Assembly (NCBI RefSeq): GCF_023667495.1
Contig: NZ_JAMOZL010000002.1
Location: 1 to 64,000, forward strand
Source of the DNA: Dyadobacter sp. MSC1_007
Lineage (GTDB): Bacteria; Bacteroidota; Bacteroidia; Cytophagales; Spirosomataceae
DNA: 64,000 nucleotides
Direction: 5' to 3'
The stretch's first letter is position 1, and each line of letters starts with the position of its first letter. The position numbers and the translations under genes are program-made. Shown piece after piece: positions 9,578-18,207 of this stretch. The notes below the pieces were generated by a model. The model was given only the letters and a program-made list of their open reading frames with translations, did not search any database and was not told where the DNA came from.

Positions 9578-10450
9578 ATGTCAAGGCAAATCTATAACAG
9601 GACCATCAAGATTGAAGGAATTGATATTTTCTACCGGGAGGCAGGGGATGAAAAGAATCCATCCCTACTGCTCTTACATGGATTCCCAACTTCGTCGATA
9701 GCTTTCAAGAATTTGATGATCGCTATGTCCGATCAATATCATCTTGTCGCTCCGGATTATCCCGGTTTCGGTTTCAGTGAATTTCCAGTACCAGATAGTT
9801 TTGACTATACTTTCGGGAACATAGCAGCTTTGATAAACAAACTCACCGAGGCAATAAATTTAGATCAGTTCTTTATTTATCTCCATGATTATGGTGCACC
9901 GATCGGGCTTCAACTTTGCATAAATCACCCTGAAAAAATTTCCGGTCTAATTGTTCAGAGTGGCAATGCACATCGGGAAGGTATGGGGCCGGAATGGGAC
10001 GAATACATTGAGTATTGGTACAACCCGACCGCTGAAAAAAAGGATAAGCTCATTAAATTCCTGAGCGTAGAAGGTATAAAAAATCAATATTTTGGTGGGC
10101 TTCCCGAAGAGGTATTATCCAGGGTCAGTCCGGAATTATGGATGCTTGATTGGGAATTCCTGAAGAGACCAGGTAACATCGAAAGGCAGTTTGAATTAAA
10201 TTGTGATTTCAAAACGCATCTGGAAATGTTTCCTGTTTACCAGGATTATTTCCGCAATTACCAACCGCCAGCTCTTGTCATTTGGGGGAAATACGAGCTA
10301 TTTTTTTCAGTGAAAGAAGTTCCTTGTTATAAGCGCGACTTGCCCAACGCACAAATCCACATTTTAGACGGCGGGCACGATGTATTGGACACTCATTTCG
10401 ATGAGGTATTGGCGCTGATAAGGAATTTTGTTAAGGAACAAAGCGTCTAG
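9578..10450 (+). CDS. Alpha/beta hydrolase, haloalkane dehalogenase/epoxide hydrolase-like
   Basis: A cytoplasmic alpha/beta-fold hydrolase of 290 residues without a signal peptide. The oxyanion-loop motif HGFPTSS is at residues 34-40. The nucleophile elbow LHDYGAPIG puts Asp104 where epoxide hydrolases and haloalkane dehalogenases have their nucleophilic Asp, which argues against a Ser esterase. The acid is probably Glu240 in WGKYELFF, where relatives often have Asp, and the base is His267 in GGHDVLD. The true substrate cannot be read from sequence. The gene is visibly more AT-rich than the SusCD genes before it and stands alone on the plus strand, converging on a GNAT gene 19 bases away. 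Confidence 0.85.
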   Translation: MSRQIYNRTIKIEGIDIFYREAGDEKNPSLLLLHGFPTSSIAFKNLMIAMSDQYHLVAPDYPGFGFSEFPVPDSFDYTFGNIAALINKLTEAINLDQFFIYLHDYGAPIGLQLCINHPEKISGLIVQSGNAHREGMGPEWDEYIEYWYNPTAEKKDKLIKFLSVEGIKNQYFGGLPEEVLSRVSPELWMLDWEFLKRPGNIERQFELNCDFKTHLEMFPVYQDYFRNYQPPALVIWGKYELFFSVKEVPCYKRDLPNAQIHILDGGHDVLDTHFDEVLALIRNFVKEQSV

Positions 10451-10469
10451 GACAAATTCAATTCCTGAT

Positions 10470-11045
10470 TCATCGCGCTCTTCTCAGCATGGGCCGTAAA
10501 AAAGGCGAGCTGCCGGATTGAATTTCGCCGATAACCTCGAAACCATGACGCTGATATAGCGAAATATTTTTAGGATTTGAAGATTCGAGATAGGCAATTA
10601 ATCCATCACGGTCAACGGCTTTGAGCGCTTCGGTCATGAGTGCAGAGCCTATTCCCGCACTCTGATGCGCCGGGTCGACACCGATCATCGGCAAGTACCA
10701 GTGCGGTTCGGTGGGATGAAACTTATCCATTTGCTCAAAAATTCCCTGCATATCCTCTTTTATACTGTCATCCGTGTTCTCGTCGAACAGCCTCTTTAAG
10801 GATTCTTCATCGGATCCGGCACCGGGCGGTAACCATAGGGCAACGCCGGTGAAACTATTGGCAATGTAAGCCGTCCCCTTCTCGAACGCGCTTCCACCGA
10901 AAGCCTTCGCTATCAAAGGGAAAGTTGCCAGGTATTTTGCCGGGTCCGGCAGGGACCATCGGGCCATCGGATCAGTACTGAATGCCAAAGTTAATACGCC
11001 AATAGCGCCGGCTTGATCCCGTTCCAAAGCTGTTTTGATTACCAT
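10470..11045 (-). CDS. GNAT family N-acetyltransferase
   Basis: A predicted acetyl-CoA-dependent N-acetyltransferase of 191 residues. The core GNAT motif A is visible at about residues 125-150 (GVDPAHQSAGIGSALMTEAL, an R/Q-x-x-G-x-G/A pyrophosphate-binding loop). A late motif B segment follows (YLESSNPKNISLYQRHGFEV). The N-terminal half resembles the plant-like or aminoglycoside-type GNATs that begin by handling a FST/FxxDP segment. The acceptor is unknown. The ATG at 11045 is well placed. It is monocistronic and convergent with the alpha/beta hydrolase. Confidence 0.88.
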   Translation of the reverse strand: MVIKTALERDQAGAIGVLTLAFSTDPMARWSLPDPAKYLATFPLIAKAFGGSAFEKGTAYIANSFTGVALWLPPGAGSDEESLKRLFDENTDDSIKEDMQGIFEQMDKFHPTEPHWYLPMIGVDPAHQSAGIGSALMTEALKAVDRDGLIAYLESSNPKNISLYQRHGFEVIGEIQSGSSPFLRPMLRRAR

Positions 11046-11185
11046 ATCTATATCATTTATAAACTTAATAAATCAACACTTGGCATTGATGCTGTAAAAC
11101 AAGCCGTTATACAATGAATTGTTGAGAACGCCAGAAGAAAAGAACTGGTTCATTGACACTGTAGATTACATTTCAGAGGCGCGAC

Positions 11186-12571
11186 TTAATTTGACTTATG
11201 CAACGGAAGGAAAGCATATATTGCATCCCAATACAATTCTTTCACCTGGCCATCTTTTATTCCAAATGAGTAGAAATCATTCTTTAAAGACCACCTTCCG
11301 TTACCCATGTAAGTAAGCGTGTCCCAATCTTTTTGCCCCAGCCTTCGAATCACCAATTGGTTGCCCGCTACCTCAACGTTAATTTCTAACGCTCCTTTGT
11401 AAGTGCCTCTAAAAATGGAGAGATCTTTGACAGGCTCGACAGGTAAATTATCCTTTTTTGCAGGAAGGATTTTATCAGCAATAGCATAAGCCAAATCAGC
11501 TTCGCTTACGGGACGGTAAGTGTTTTGCATAGTAACGATGGTCAATTTCTCATCCGGGAAATAACAGATTTGCGACAAGAATCCACTACCCGAACCGCCG
11601 TGTCCTATCATCCGGTGACCTTTATAAGTCAAAATCTGTAGACCATTCGCATAGCGTAAAGCTGAACCATCTTTTAATTGTCCAGGAGTTATAAATTGAT
11701 TGTATATCTTTTTGCTAACTATGTGTTCGCTGTTGTGAAGGGCTTTGTTCCAGGCAAGTAAATCTTTCACTGTCGAGCTCAAAGCCCCTGCTGAGTAAGT
11801 CCAACGGTAATAAGGCAACTCTGCTCTGGTTAGTATATTCTTGTTTTGCAAATTATTATAACCATGCGCCCTTTCTTTTCGAACTGTTTCCGCATCGCTA
11901 TAATATGTATTTGTCATTTTAGCCTTAGAAAGAATGTTCTCCTCGAGATACGTCTCATAGTCCTTACCAGAGACCTTTTCGATCAATTGGCCAAGTATAA
12001 AATATCCCATATTGCTGTAGTTCATGGCTGTACCTGGCTCAAAGTTAAAACCCCCGTTTTCCAATAGTCGTAATAGGGTGTCCCGGGGATAATTAGATCG
12101 AATGATACTCAGGTATTCGTTCCTGGGTGGAGGTTTGATACCGGAAGTATGGTTGAGTAGTTGTTCAATCGTGACTTGGTGGGGTTTACTGTTAAAGTTT
12201 ATGTATTTATTGACCGGATCATTGAGCTGAATCAATCCCCTTTCCACCAATTGCATGACTGCGGCGGCGGTAAATTGCTTGGTAGTCGAGCCGATTTCAA
12301 ATGAAGCATCCTGAGATAGGGGAGCATTCAGTTCTACATCAGCCATGCCATAAGACTTTATTAGTAATATAGAGTCATTGCGCATAACGCCAACAATGGC
12401 ACCCGCTGCTATGGAGCTGTCAATCAATGGTTCTACCAACAAATTTACCTGCTGCTCGAGGTTGTGATTTCTTGGCTGGCTGATATAGGCAGTTTGTGAA
12501 AAATTGCTGAACAATAATATACTGATCAGCAAAACTGGCCCCAAAAACTCCTTACCTTTTAAGGTTTTCAT
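11186..12571 (-). CDS. Serine hydrolase, class C beta-lactamase/penicillin-binding family
   Basis: An exported serine hydrolase of 461 residues with an N-terminal hydrophobic signal (FLGPVLLISILLFSNFSQTA). The three active-site motifs of the class C beta-lactamase/DD-peptidase fold are present: Ser95-T-T-Lys98, Tyr185-S-Asn187 and His324-G-G in place of KTG. An additional beta domain of about 85 residues at the C-terminus (FRGTYKGALEINVEVAGNQL) is common in the peptidase/esterase members. Likely substrates are peptides, D-amino acid peptides or esters; true beta-lactam resistance is unlikely from this motif set. It has no operon partner. Its base composition is more AT-rich than the surrounding sus genes. 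Confidence 0.88.
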   Translation of the reverse strand: MKTLKGKEFLGPVLLISILLFSNFSQTAYISQPRNHNLEQQVNLLVEPLIDSSIAAGAIVGVMRNDSILLIKSYGMADVELNAPLSQDASFEIGSTTKQFTAAAVMQLVERGLIQLNDPVNKYINFNSKPHQVTIEQLLNHTSGIKPPPRNEYLSIIRSNYPRDTLLRLLENGGFNFEPGTAMNYSNMGYFILGQLIEKVSGKDYETYLEENILSKAKMTNTYYSDAETVRKERAHGYNNLQNKNILTRAELPYYRWTYSAGALSSTVKDLLAWNKALHNSEHIVSKKIYNQFITPGQLKDGSALRYANGLQILTYKGHRMIGHGGSGSGFLSQICYFPDEKLTIVTMQNTYRPVSEADLAYAIADKILPAKKDNLPVEPVKDLSIFRGTYKGALEINVEVAGNQLVIRRLGQKDWDTLTYMGNGRWSLKNDFYSFGIKDGQVKELYWDAIYAFLPLHKSN

Positions 12572-12763
12572 ATCTTTTGCGTTTTCGATTTAGTATTTAC
12601 GAAAGCAGAAACCTACGTTGATCAAAAAGGTTACACAGCACCTCGAAATTTTCTGATTTGGAGCATTTTCACGGAAAACCTCGTGGGTATTGCACCTTAT
12701 CTTAAATGCATTTTGTCTGAATGGCTACCACGCTTAGCGATTGGTGTGCTACCGGCTTGATGA

Positions 12764-12970
12764 GGCCATACGTCTACAAATCTGCTGGCAAAGCGGTACT
12801 GGGCGTATTTTAGCGGGCTTTTGCTGGCAATCCTGGTGACCGCAGCCCTCTTTTTGGGTGTTACTTTGAACAATATCTATGCGATTGCGATAGATACTTC
12901 GCCCAAAGCAGCTGATATGGTGGATAAATTATCGGAGATGATGCGTTATACCATGAAGGAAACGCAGTAG
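12764..12970 (+). pseudogene. Remnant of a LytS/YehU-type sensor histidine kinase
   Basis: No start codon or intact gene is present, but one frame reads KRYWAYFSGLLLAILVTAALF followed directly by TLNNIYAIAIDTSP and ADMVDKLSEMMRYTMKE, then a stop at 12968-12970. The first part is like the last membrane helix of a LytS/YehU-type kinase. The second is like the conserved stretch that normally follows the phospho-acceptor HFLFN box. The intervening box is missing, so this would be an internally deleted fragment. The frame is blocked by a TGA at 12761-12763. The flanking 12572-12763 shows no gene. The match is recalled from the family consensus and was not searched. Confidence 0.55.
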
Positions 12971-12978
12971 GATTATGA

Positions 12979-13161
12979 CTGGAATTGAGCGATGATGAAG
13001 ACCTGAAATTGAAGCGCGCGGATTTGGTCACTTTGAAAATGCAGTGTGTCGATGCAAAGGTGGCGCTGTATTATAAAACCCTGGCATTGATCGGGGATAG
13101 TGGCCCGGGTGGTGGCATTACACCGAACAACCCGCCGAGTAGTATCTCCAACGGGCACTAG
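12979..13161 (+). pseudogene. Possible remnant of a TolC-type outer membrane efflux protein C-terminus
   Basis: An open stretch of 60 codons with no plausible start ends at TAG 13159-13161. It reads RADLVTLKMQCVDAKVALYY, then KTLALIGDSGPGGG. The pattern of a helix ending in an ALY-KALGGG-like turn is what is seen at the end of TolC/OEP efflux proteins. It begins nine bases after the kinase remnant ends, in a different frame. The assignment is tentative; the sequence is short and could also be chance coding in decayed DNA. Bases 13162-13260 show nothing further. Confidence 0.3.
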
Positions 13162-13263
13162 GCTTTTTTCGGCCCATACAACGGAAACCAGGAGTGTTAC
13201 AATACCGTAGAAGCATTGACTCATGAAACTCTTAGATTAAAAGGATAGTGTAGTTGTAGTTAG

Positions 13264-13294
13264 AATTCCCTCCCGAATGGCTCGGGAGGGAATT
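13264..13294. terminator. Perfect 13-bp stem-loop terminator
   Basis: AATTCCCTCCCGA (13264-13276) and TCGGGAGGGAATT (13282-13294) form a perfect stem with a five-base loop. It lies 44 bases beyond the stop of the minus-strand SDR gene. Short T-runs make it usable on either strand, but it is best placed to end the SDR transcript. Confidence 0.75.
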
Positions 13295-13338
13295 TTGGAA
13301 AGTAAGCCGTATGCCGTGTCTGCACCAGCCTGCATTTT

Positions 13339-14088
13339 TTACGCAAGCGTCCCGCCGTCAATGGTGATGATTGAGCCGGTTGTGTAACCGTTGTCCGGGC
13401 TTGCCAGAAATGCCACAGCTCCGGCAATGTGTTCGGGCTTTCCGTAGCGGGGAATTGCCATCATACTGCGTTGAAAATCAGACGATGCATTGTTTTCCGG
13501 GTTGGCTGAGTTCATGTCTGTATCCACAGGGCCAGGTTGGATGAGGTTGACGGTGATATCCTTCGCTCCCAGATCACGGGCGAGGCCTTTGGTCAAACCT
13601 ACCAATGCCGACTTGCTCATAGAATAAAGCGTAGCCTGAACGGATGCAGACCGGTCGGCCATATTGCTGCCGATGGTGATGATGCGGCCATTGTTTTCCA
13701 GTCTTCGGGAAGCTGCCAGACAGGCTTCAAACACCGATCTGACGTTGATATTCATGATCTCGTCGTAATCGGCAAAACTATGTTCTTCGATTGGTTTTCC
13801 GACATATATTCCGGCGCTGTTCACCAAAATGTCAAGCTGGCCGAATGCTGATATGGCCTCATCAATGGCCCTGGTTACGGCTCCTTCCTGTGCATTATCG
13901 GCCTGCAAAGCGATTGCTTTCAAACCCTTTTCAGCCAGCTCCGCAACCAGCGCTTCGGCCTTTTCTTTTCCATTTACATATGTGAAAGCGACCTTTGCGC
14001 CATCAGCAGCCAGCCGTTTCACGATTCCTGCGCCAATGCCCCGGCTTCCTCCCGTGACAAAAGCTACTTTGTTTTTCAAGTTTTGCAT
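13339..14088 (-). CDS. Short-chain dehydrogenase/reductase (SDR)
   Basis: A classical NAD(P)-dependent SDR of 249 residues. The Rossmann glycine motif TGGSRGIG is at residues 12-19. NSAG follows strand 4 near residue 90. The catalytic Tyr-x-x-x-Lys is in YSMSK near residues 155-159, preceded by the SNMADRSA serine segment. The C-terminus YTTGSIITIDGGTLA is typical of the FabG-like/3-oxoacyl or glucose 1-dehydrogenase-like subgroup. The substrate is unknown. The HxlR regulator is transcribed divergently from a 97-base shared promoter region, a common arrangement in which HxlR represses the adjacent oxidoreductase in response to electrophiles such as aldehydes or quinones. That role is inferred. 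Confidence 0.92.
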   Translation of the reverse strand: MQNLKNKVAFVTGGSRGIGAGIVKRLAADGAKVAFTYVNGKEKAEALVAELAEKGLKAIALQADNAQEGAVTRAIDEAISAFGQLDILVNSAGIYVGKPIEEHSFADYDEIMNINVRSVFEACLAASRRLENNGRIITIGSNMADRSASVQATLYSMSKSALVGLTKGLARDLGAKDITVNLIQPGPVDTDMNSANPENNASSDFQRSMMAIPRYGKPEHIAGAVAFLASPDNGYTTGSIITIDGGTLA

Positions 14089-14110
14089 GCGTTTTTATTT
14101 GTTAAATACT

Positions 14111-14142
14111 TTTGCAAAACTAAAAACGAACTGTTATTTTTG
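14111..14142 (+). promoter_or_regulatory. Divergent promoter region of HxlR and SDR genes
   Basis: On the plus strand TTTG (14111-14114), a 20-base spacer and TATTTTTG (14135-14142) match the Bacteroidota -33/-7 consensus, placing the hxlR-like start of transcription near 14149. On the minus strand TAGTTTTG (14122-14115) is a -7 candidate for the SDR gene, without a clear -33 box. The two promoters overlap back to back, so one bound regulator could control both. Confidence 0.5.
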
Positions 14143-14185
14143 AATATACTGACAAAATTGTATAGTACTAACATAAATGTAAGTT

Positions 14186-14572
14186 ATGCGAAAAAACAGC
14201 TCAACGAACCTCGAAAACGAATTGCTGATCAATGGAAATTGTGGCATGGCCTACACATTGGACCTGATTGGTGGGCGTTGGAAGCCTTCGATCCTGTACA
14301 AGCTGCTGGAAGGAAGCACGCGTTACAGTCAGCTTCGGAAGACGATGCCGGCCGTTTCCGAGCGCATACTCATCCTGCAATTGCGTGAAATGGAAAGCGA
14401 TGGTTTGATCAGCCGCACGGTTTTCCCGGAAGTCCCGCCAAGGGTCGAATATCAGCTTACTGATCTGGGGAAAAGTCTTGAACCTGTGCTGCGTGTGTTG
14501 TCGGATTGGGGCGATGCCAACCGGCCGTCTAACGCAGGTAAATGGTCAGTTCCTGCCGAAGAAATGCGATAG
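14186..14572 (+). CDS. HxlR family winged-helix transcriptional regulator
   Basis: A 128-residue HxlR/MarR-like winged-helix regulator. The family signature is clear: CGMAYTLDLIGGRWKPSILY, then the recognition region YSQLRKTMPAVSERILILQL and the wing RTVFPEVPPRVEYQLTDLGK. The Cys near residue 18 is in the position of the redox- or aldehyde-sensing Cys of several HxlR/QorR/YodB members. It is divergent from the SDR gene and probably controls it and itself. Its 3' end overlaps the 3' end of the convergent ECF sigma gene by 44 bases, which is unusually tight. Confidence 0.93.
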   Translation: MRKNSSTNLENELLINGNCGMAYTLDLIGGRWKPSILYKLLEGSTRYSQLRKTMPAVSERILILQLREMESDGLISRTVFPEVPPRVEYQLTDLGKSLEPVLRVLSDWGDANRPSNAGKWSVPAEEMR

Positions 14573-15089
14573 TACGTGAAATATGGGCTTCGACTGTTTT
14601 AATTGAAACGCCCATCTGATCGGCTATTTTACTGTAAGTGAGCCCATTATGTCTGTTGAGATAATAGGCTTGCTGTGTCTTTTGAGGAAGCTTCGCCAGT
14701 GCGGCGTCATGCATTGACCGCAGTTCGGCCTCGTCCAGGCTTTCGCACAGGGTGTTATCCGCAACATCGCAGGTTTCCATTTCCAGGAAGGAGACGAGGA
14801 CTGTTTTTCTTTTTTTGGAAAGAACACGGATCGCATAATTACGCGTCATGACAATCAAATAGGCCTTGAAGTTGGTGATCTCGTACCCTTGAAGTTGCGC
14901 CCTGTTTTCCCAGAGCATAATGAATATATCCTGGATCCAATCCTTGATCAGTTCGGAGTCATCCGAATAGCGCATTAGGATCCGCACTAGCGTCGAATAA
15001 TATTTGTCAAACAAAATTTTGAATGCCTCGGTGTCGTCCCCCGCGATCAGTTCAACGAGCTGATGATCGGAAAATGTTGATTTATTCAT
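14529..15089 (-). CDS. ECF RNA polymerase sigma-70 factor
   Basis: An extracytoplasmic-function sigma factor of 186 residues. Region 2 is at about residues 22-90 (KILFDKYYSTLVRILMRYSD, LIKDWIQDIFIMLWENR). Region 4 is at about 125-175 (LPQKTQQAYYLNRHNGLTYS, then MGVSIKTVEAHISRTIAFLR). No FecR gene adjoins it. The nearest upstream genes on the strand are the amidohydrolase/M20/SusD/SusC series, whose far end carries an orphan FecR at 28134-29132. These two are plausible partners flanking one regulon. A 103-base gap separates it from the amidohydrolase gene, so it may have its own promoter as well as read-through. The 3' end overlaps the convergent HxlR gene by 44 bases. Confidence 0.92.
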   Translation of the reverse strand: MNKSTFSDHQLVELIAGDDTEAFKILFDKYYSTLVRILMRYSDDSELIKDWIQDIFIMLWENRAQLQGYEITNFKAYLIVMTRNYAIRVLSKKRKTVLVSFLEMETCDVADNTLCESLDEAELRSMHDAALAKLPQKTQQAYYLNRHNGLTYSKIADQMGVSIKTVEAHISRTIAFLRQELTIYLR

Positions 15090-15192
15090 ATTTTTTATCG
15101 TTGAAATAGAAGTACTTTCGAAATATTATTCCGCAAGAAGCCTTTTGTTAAATATAATAAATTGTATTGCAAATACTTTACAATATAATGTA

Positions 15193-18100
15193 TCATTTTG
15201 CCTCTGTAAGGGATTTAATATCCAGGTACTGCCCGTTCCTGATGACTGCTTTTACATTCAGGACGTCTTTGATCTGCTTCAACGGGTCCCCATCGACGAT
15301 CACCATGTCGGCGAGCTTACCAGCCTGAATCGTACCCAGGTCGCCGCCAACCCCAGCTTCCTGAGCGGCCCATTGAGTGGCTGCACGTAAGGTTTCGAAG
15401 GGGGAAAGCCCGGCAGCTACCCAGCTCTGAAGCTCGGCATGGTAGCTAAGCCCCGACGGAATGATGGGAGAGTCGGTGCCGGGAGTAAGCCGTGCGCCGG
15501 ACCTCATGAGCTGCACGATGCTTTTTTCGATATGATGGTACGTTTTGTTCGATCCGCTGGCTCTTTCAGCACCGGATTTCAGCTCTTGTTTTTGTTTTGA
15601 TGAATAAAATGCCTGGAATTGCCAATGGTCAAAAAACAAGCTGTCGCTGCCTATCAGGGCATTCAGTCCCCCGTGAAGCGAGATAGTCGGCGTCATATAC
15701 ATGCCGGATTTGGCGGTCAGGGCCAGAACATCCTGATAGCTCTTGTTCAATGCCGTCAGTTTGGGCGAATACCCTCGCCGGCTCGTCGCACCGATATGCT
15801 CGACACCGTCGACGCCTATGCCCGCTGCCGGATAGATTTCGTGCGACGATACCGGAAGCCCGTGCGCATGTGCAAATTCAGTCACCCGCTTTTGCAAGAT
15901 GTCCGGCAACCCCACATAGGTTTTGATCATATCGTAACCCAGCGTAACCGCCCGGCCGAGTTCCAGTTCCAGTTGCGCGCCAGCCACATTGCTGGTATTG
16001 CGGTTGTAATAGATCCTGTCGCCCTCCATATGCCCACCGGTAAAAAAGCTCCTCGGGCCCAGGCGCTTGCCGCTAGTCCAGGACTCTTTTCGCTCCAATG
16101 CATCGTAAGGGTCGGTTCCGGGTTCCCGGATGGAGGTCACCCCATACGCCAGCCATAATCTGCCGCCTTTTTCACCCAGTTGCGCATTCTGATGGGTATG
16201 CATTTCAAAAAGGCCGGGGATCACGGTTTGCCGCGAAGCGTCGATCACTCTTTCGTTTCGTCCTGCCCGATGTGGGACAATTTCCCTGATGCGGTTCCCC
16301 TCGATGACGATGTCGACATTCTCGATGTATTTGTTGGAGATCCCGTCGAAAACTTTTCCCGCGTGGATCACTTGCCGTCCCGCTGGCTGCTGCGGTTTCC
16401 AGCCGAATTCCATAGCCAGCGTTTCAATGCTCCCGTCAGCAACATTCACCCGCTTGATCTTGTCGGTAGCCAGAAAAACAATGCTTTTCGAATCACCTGT
16501 CCAGCTTGGGTTTTCCGCCAGCTCGGTGGTAAGCCGCAGGGGCGGGCCGATGATGTCGAGCCGCGCATCGACCGGGACAGTCCAGAGCACATTATCAAGA
16601 ATATAGGCGATTGCCTTGCCGTCGGGAGAAATCACCGGGCCGTTTTTGCCACGGGTAGCCAGCGAACGCCCCGGGACCGGCGATGCAAAACGTGCCTCCG
16701 ACCGGTCGGCTGGAATGATCAGGAATTTGCTGAGACCTTCCCGGAAACGGCTGGAATAGGGGTCCAGTGACGATACTGCCACATATTTGCCATCGCCCGA
16801 CCAGCTCGGTTGTGATGCTTCGAACAATCCTCCGTATAAGGTTTCGGTTTTTTTCGTCCTGATATCGATCACGGTGAGGTTACTGCGGCTGTAAGCCTTC
16901 GGGTCGGCCTGGTAAAAGGCGATGCTGTTGCCATCGGCCGACCAGCTCGGAAATTTCAGATTATCGGGTGCGTCCAGCAGGCAGGTGTCCTTTCCAGTGC
17001 TTATTTCCCGGATCCAGAGATCCATATTGCCGTTCCTGTCGCTGGTAAAGGCCAGCCATCGGTCGTCGGGGGACCACACGGGGTCAATATCGATGAATAC
17101 GTCGTTGGTGATCTGCACCGGCACGGGCTTCCCGATTTCCAGGACCCAGATATCGCCCAGCGCTGCAAAAGCTACAAACTTGCCGCTATTGGAAACGACG
17201 GGCCCGCGAATGCCTTGTACAGGCCTTTGCGCCGCATCGTCGAAATGGTGTTTTTTAGGTGCATATTTATTCCGGGCCAGCGTCACCTCGGCCTTAAAAT
17301 CGATCGTTTTCGCATTGTTCTTCCCCATCTTTCCGCGTTTGATCTGCCCGTCAGCGGTATATAAATATTCGGTTGGTGAGAGCCAGGCGGTTTTGAACGG
17401 AAATACATCCTCGGTGCCGGTTGACAGCGTTTGCCAGTCACCGCCGCCCATTTTTACCATTTCGAGTTGACTCGCATCGGGTACAAGGCTATTGAAAATG
17501 ATCCGCTGGCCGTCGGGATGCCAAACCGGTGAAGCCAGTTTTTCCTTGCTGTGAACAAACAGCTGATGATTTCCCTGCGCGTCCCGGATGTAGATACCTG
17601 CCGCTGCGGAACGCTCGGATACATACGCAATGCTCTGACCATCGGTGCTGAATGCAGGGAAATAATCATTGCCGGGATGCACGGTGAGTTGCGCCAGGCT
17701 GTCGTTTTTTAGAATGAGTTTCCAGATGTCATAATTGCTGCTGCGGTCGGAAGAGAATATAATGCTGGTGCCGTCCGGTGACCAATGCGGTTCACGGTCA
17801 TGGTAAATGCCGGTGGTCAGTTGTCGGAGCCCACTGCCATCCTTATTGATTTTCCAGATGTGGAAATTGCCGTCACGGTACGACTGGAAGGCGATCTGGT
17901 TTCCATCGGGCGACCAGGTGGGTTGCCGGCAGTCGCCGAGCGCGTCGGTAACGGCTTTGGCCCTGCCGCCGGTTACTGGTAACACCCATATCGTCCCCTG
18001 AAGGTCCATCGCGATCGTTTGCTTATCAGGAGAAAGTGCGATAGCCATATTGGTGCCCTCGGTGAGTGTAACTTTCACTGAATCAACGGTTGGGTTGGCA

Positions 18101-18207
18101 GATGCGTTGACAGCTGGTACTAAATGCAAAATGCCCGCCAGCATCATACTTGTGCTGGCAGACATCAACTTGAAAACGATGGAGCGCTTTTGCCGGTGAC
18201 GGGTCAT
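15193..18207 (-). CDS. TolB-like beta-propeller/amidohydrolase fusion protein (copy 1)
   Basis: A 1004-residue exported protein. A signal-like segment (LMSASTSMMLAGILHLVPAV) is followed by nine or so PD40/TolB-type repeats (W-S-P/A-D-G motifs near residues 98, 143, 188, 229, 378, 421, 468, 527 and 569) forming one or two propellers. From about residue 610 there is an amidohydrolase-superfamily domain. Its putative metal ligands are intact: His670-x-His672, Lys762 (candidate carboxylated lysine), His789, His804 and Asp912. Relatives include imidazolonepropionase-like and prolidase-like enzymes that hydrolyse C-N bonds, but the substrate is unknown. Its ATG overlaps the upstream M20 stop by four bases (ATGA), implying translational coupling. 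A close paralogue is two genes upstream. It probably acts in the periplasm or at the cell surface. Confidence 0.88.
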   Translation of the reverse strand: MTRHRQKRSIVFKLMSASTSMMLAGILHLVPAVNASANPTVDSVKVTLTEGTNMAIALSPDKQTIAMDLQGTIWVLPVTGGRAKAVTDALGDCRQPTWSPDGNQIAFQSYRDGNFHIWKINKDGSGLRQLTTGIYHDREPHWSPDGTSIIFSSDRSSNYDIWKLILKNDSLAQLTVHPGNDYFPAFSTDGQSIAYVSERSAAAGIYIRDAQGNHQLFVHSKEKLASPVWHPDGQRIIFNSLVPDASQLEMVKMGGGDWQTLSTGTEDVFPFKTAWLSPTEYLYTADGQIKRGKMGKNNAKTIDFKAEVTLARNKYAPKKHHFDDAAQRPVQGIRGPVVSNSGKFVAFAALGDIWVLEIGKPVPVQITNDVFIDIDPVWSPDDRWLAFTSDRNGNMDLWIREISTGKDTCLLDAPDNLKFPSWSADGNSIAFYQADPKAYSRSNLTVIDIRTKKTETLYGGLFEASQPSWSGDGKYVAVSSLDPYSSRFREGLSKFLIIPADRSEARFASPVPGRSLATRGKNGPVISPDGKAIAYILDNVLWTVPVDARLDIIGPPLRLTTELAENPSWTGDSKSIVFLATDKIKRVNVADGSIETLAMEFGWKPQQPAGRQVIHAGKVFDGISNKYIENVDIVIEGNRIREIVPHRAGRNERVIDASRQTVIPGLFEMHTHQNAQLGEKGGRLWLAYGVTSIREPGTDPYDALERKESWTSGKRLGPRSFFTGGHMEGDRIYYNRNTSNVAGAQLELELGRAVTLGYDMIKTYVGLPDILQKRVTEFAHAHGLPVSSHEIYPAAGIGVDGVEHIGATSRRGYSPKLTALNKSYQDVLALTAKSGMYMTPTISLHGGLNALIGSDSLFFDHWQFQAFYSSKQKQELKSGAERASGSNKTYHHIEKSIVQLMRSGARLTPGTDSPIIPSGLSYHAELQSWVAAGLSPFETLRAATQWAAQEAGVGGDLGTIQAGKLADMVIVDGDPLKQIKDVLNVKAVIRNGQYLDIKSLTEAK

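Noticed and set aside
11119-11316. 65-codon plus-strand open frame at the end of the serine hydrolase gene
   Set aside because: Overlaps the coding end of the serine hydrolase, begins at a TTG and shows no domain.
14163-14170. TAGTACTA palindrome as an HxlR operator
   Set aside because: Only eight bases long with no extension or second copy; this length is expected by chance in AT-rich intergenic DNA.
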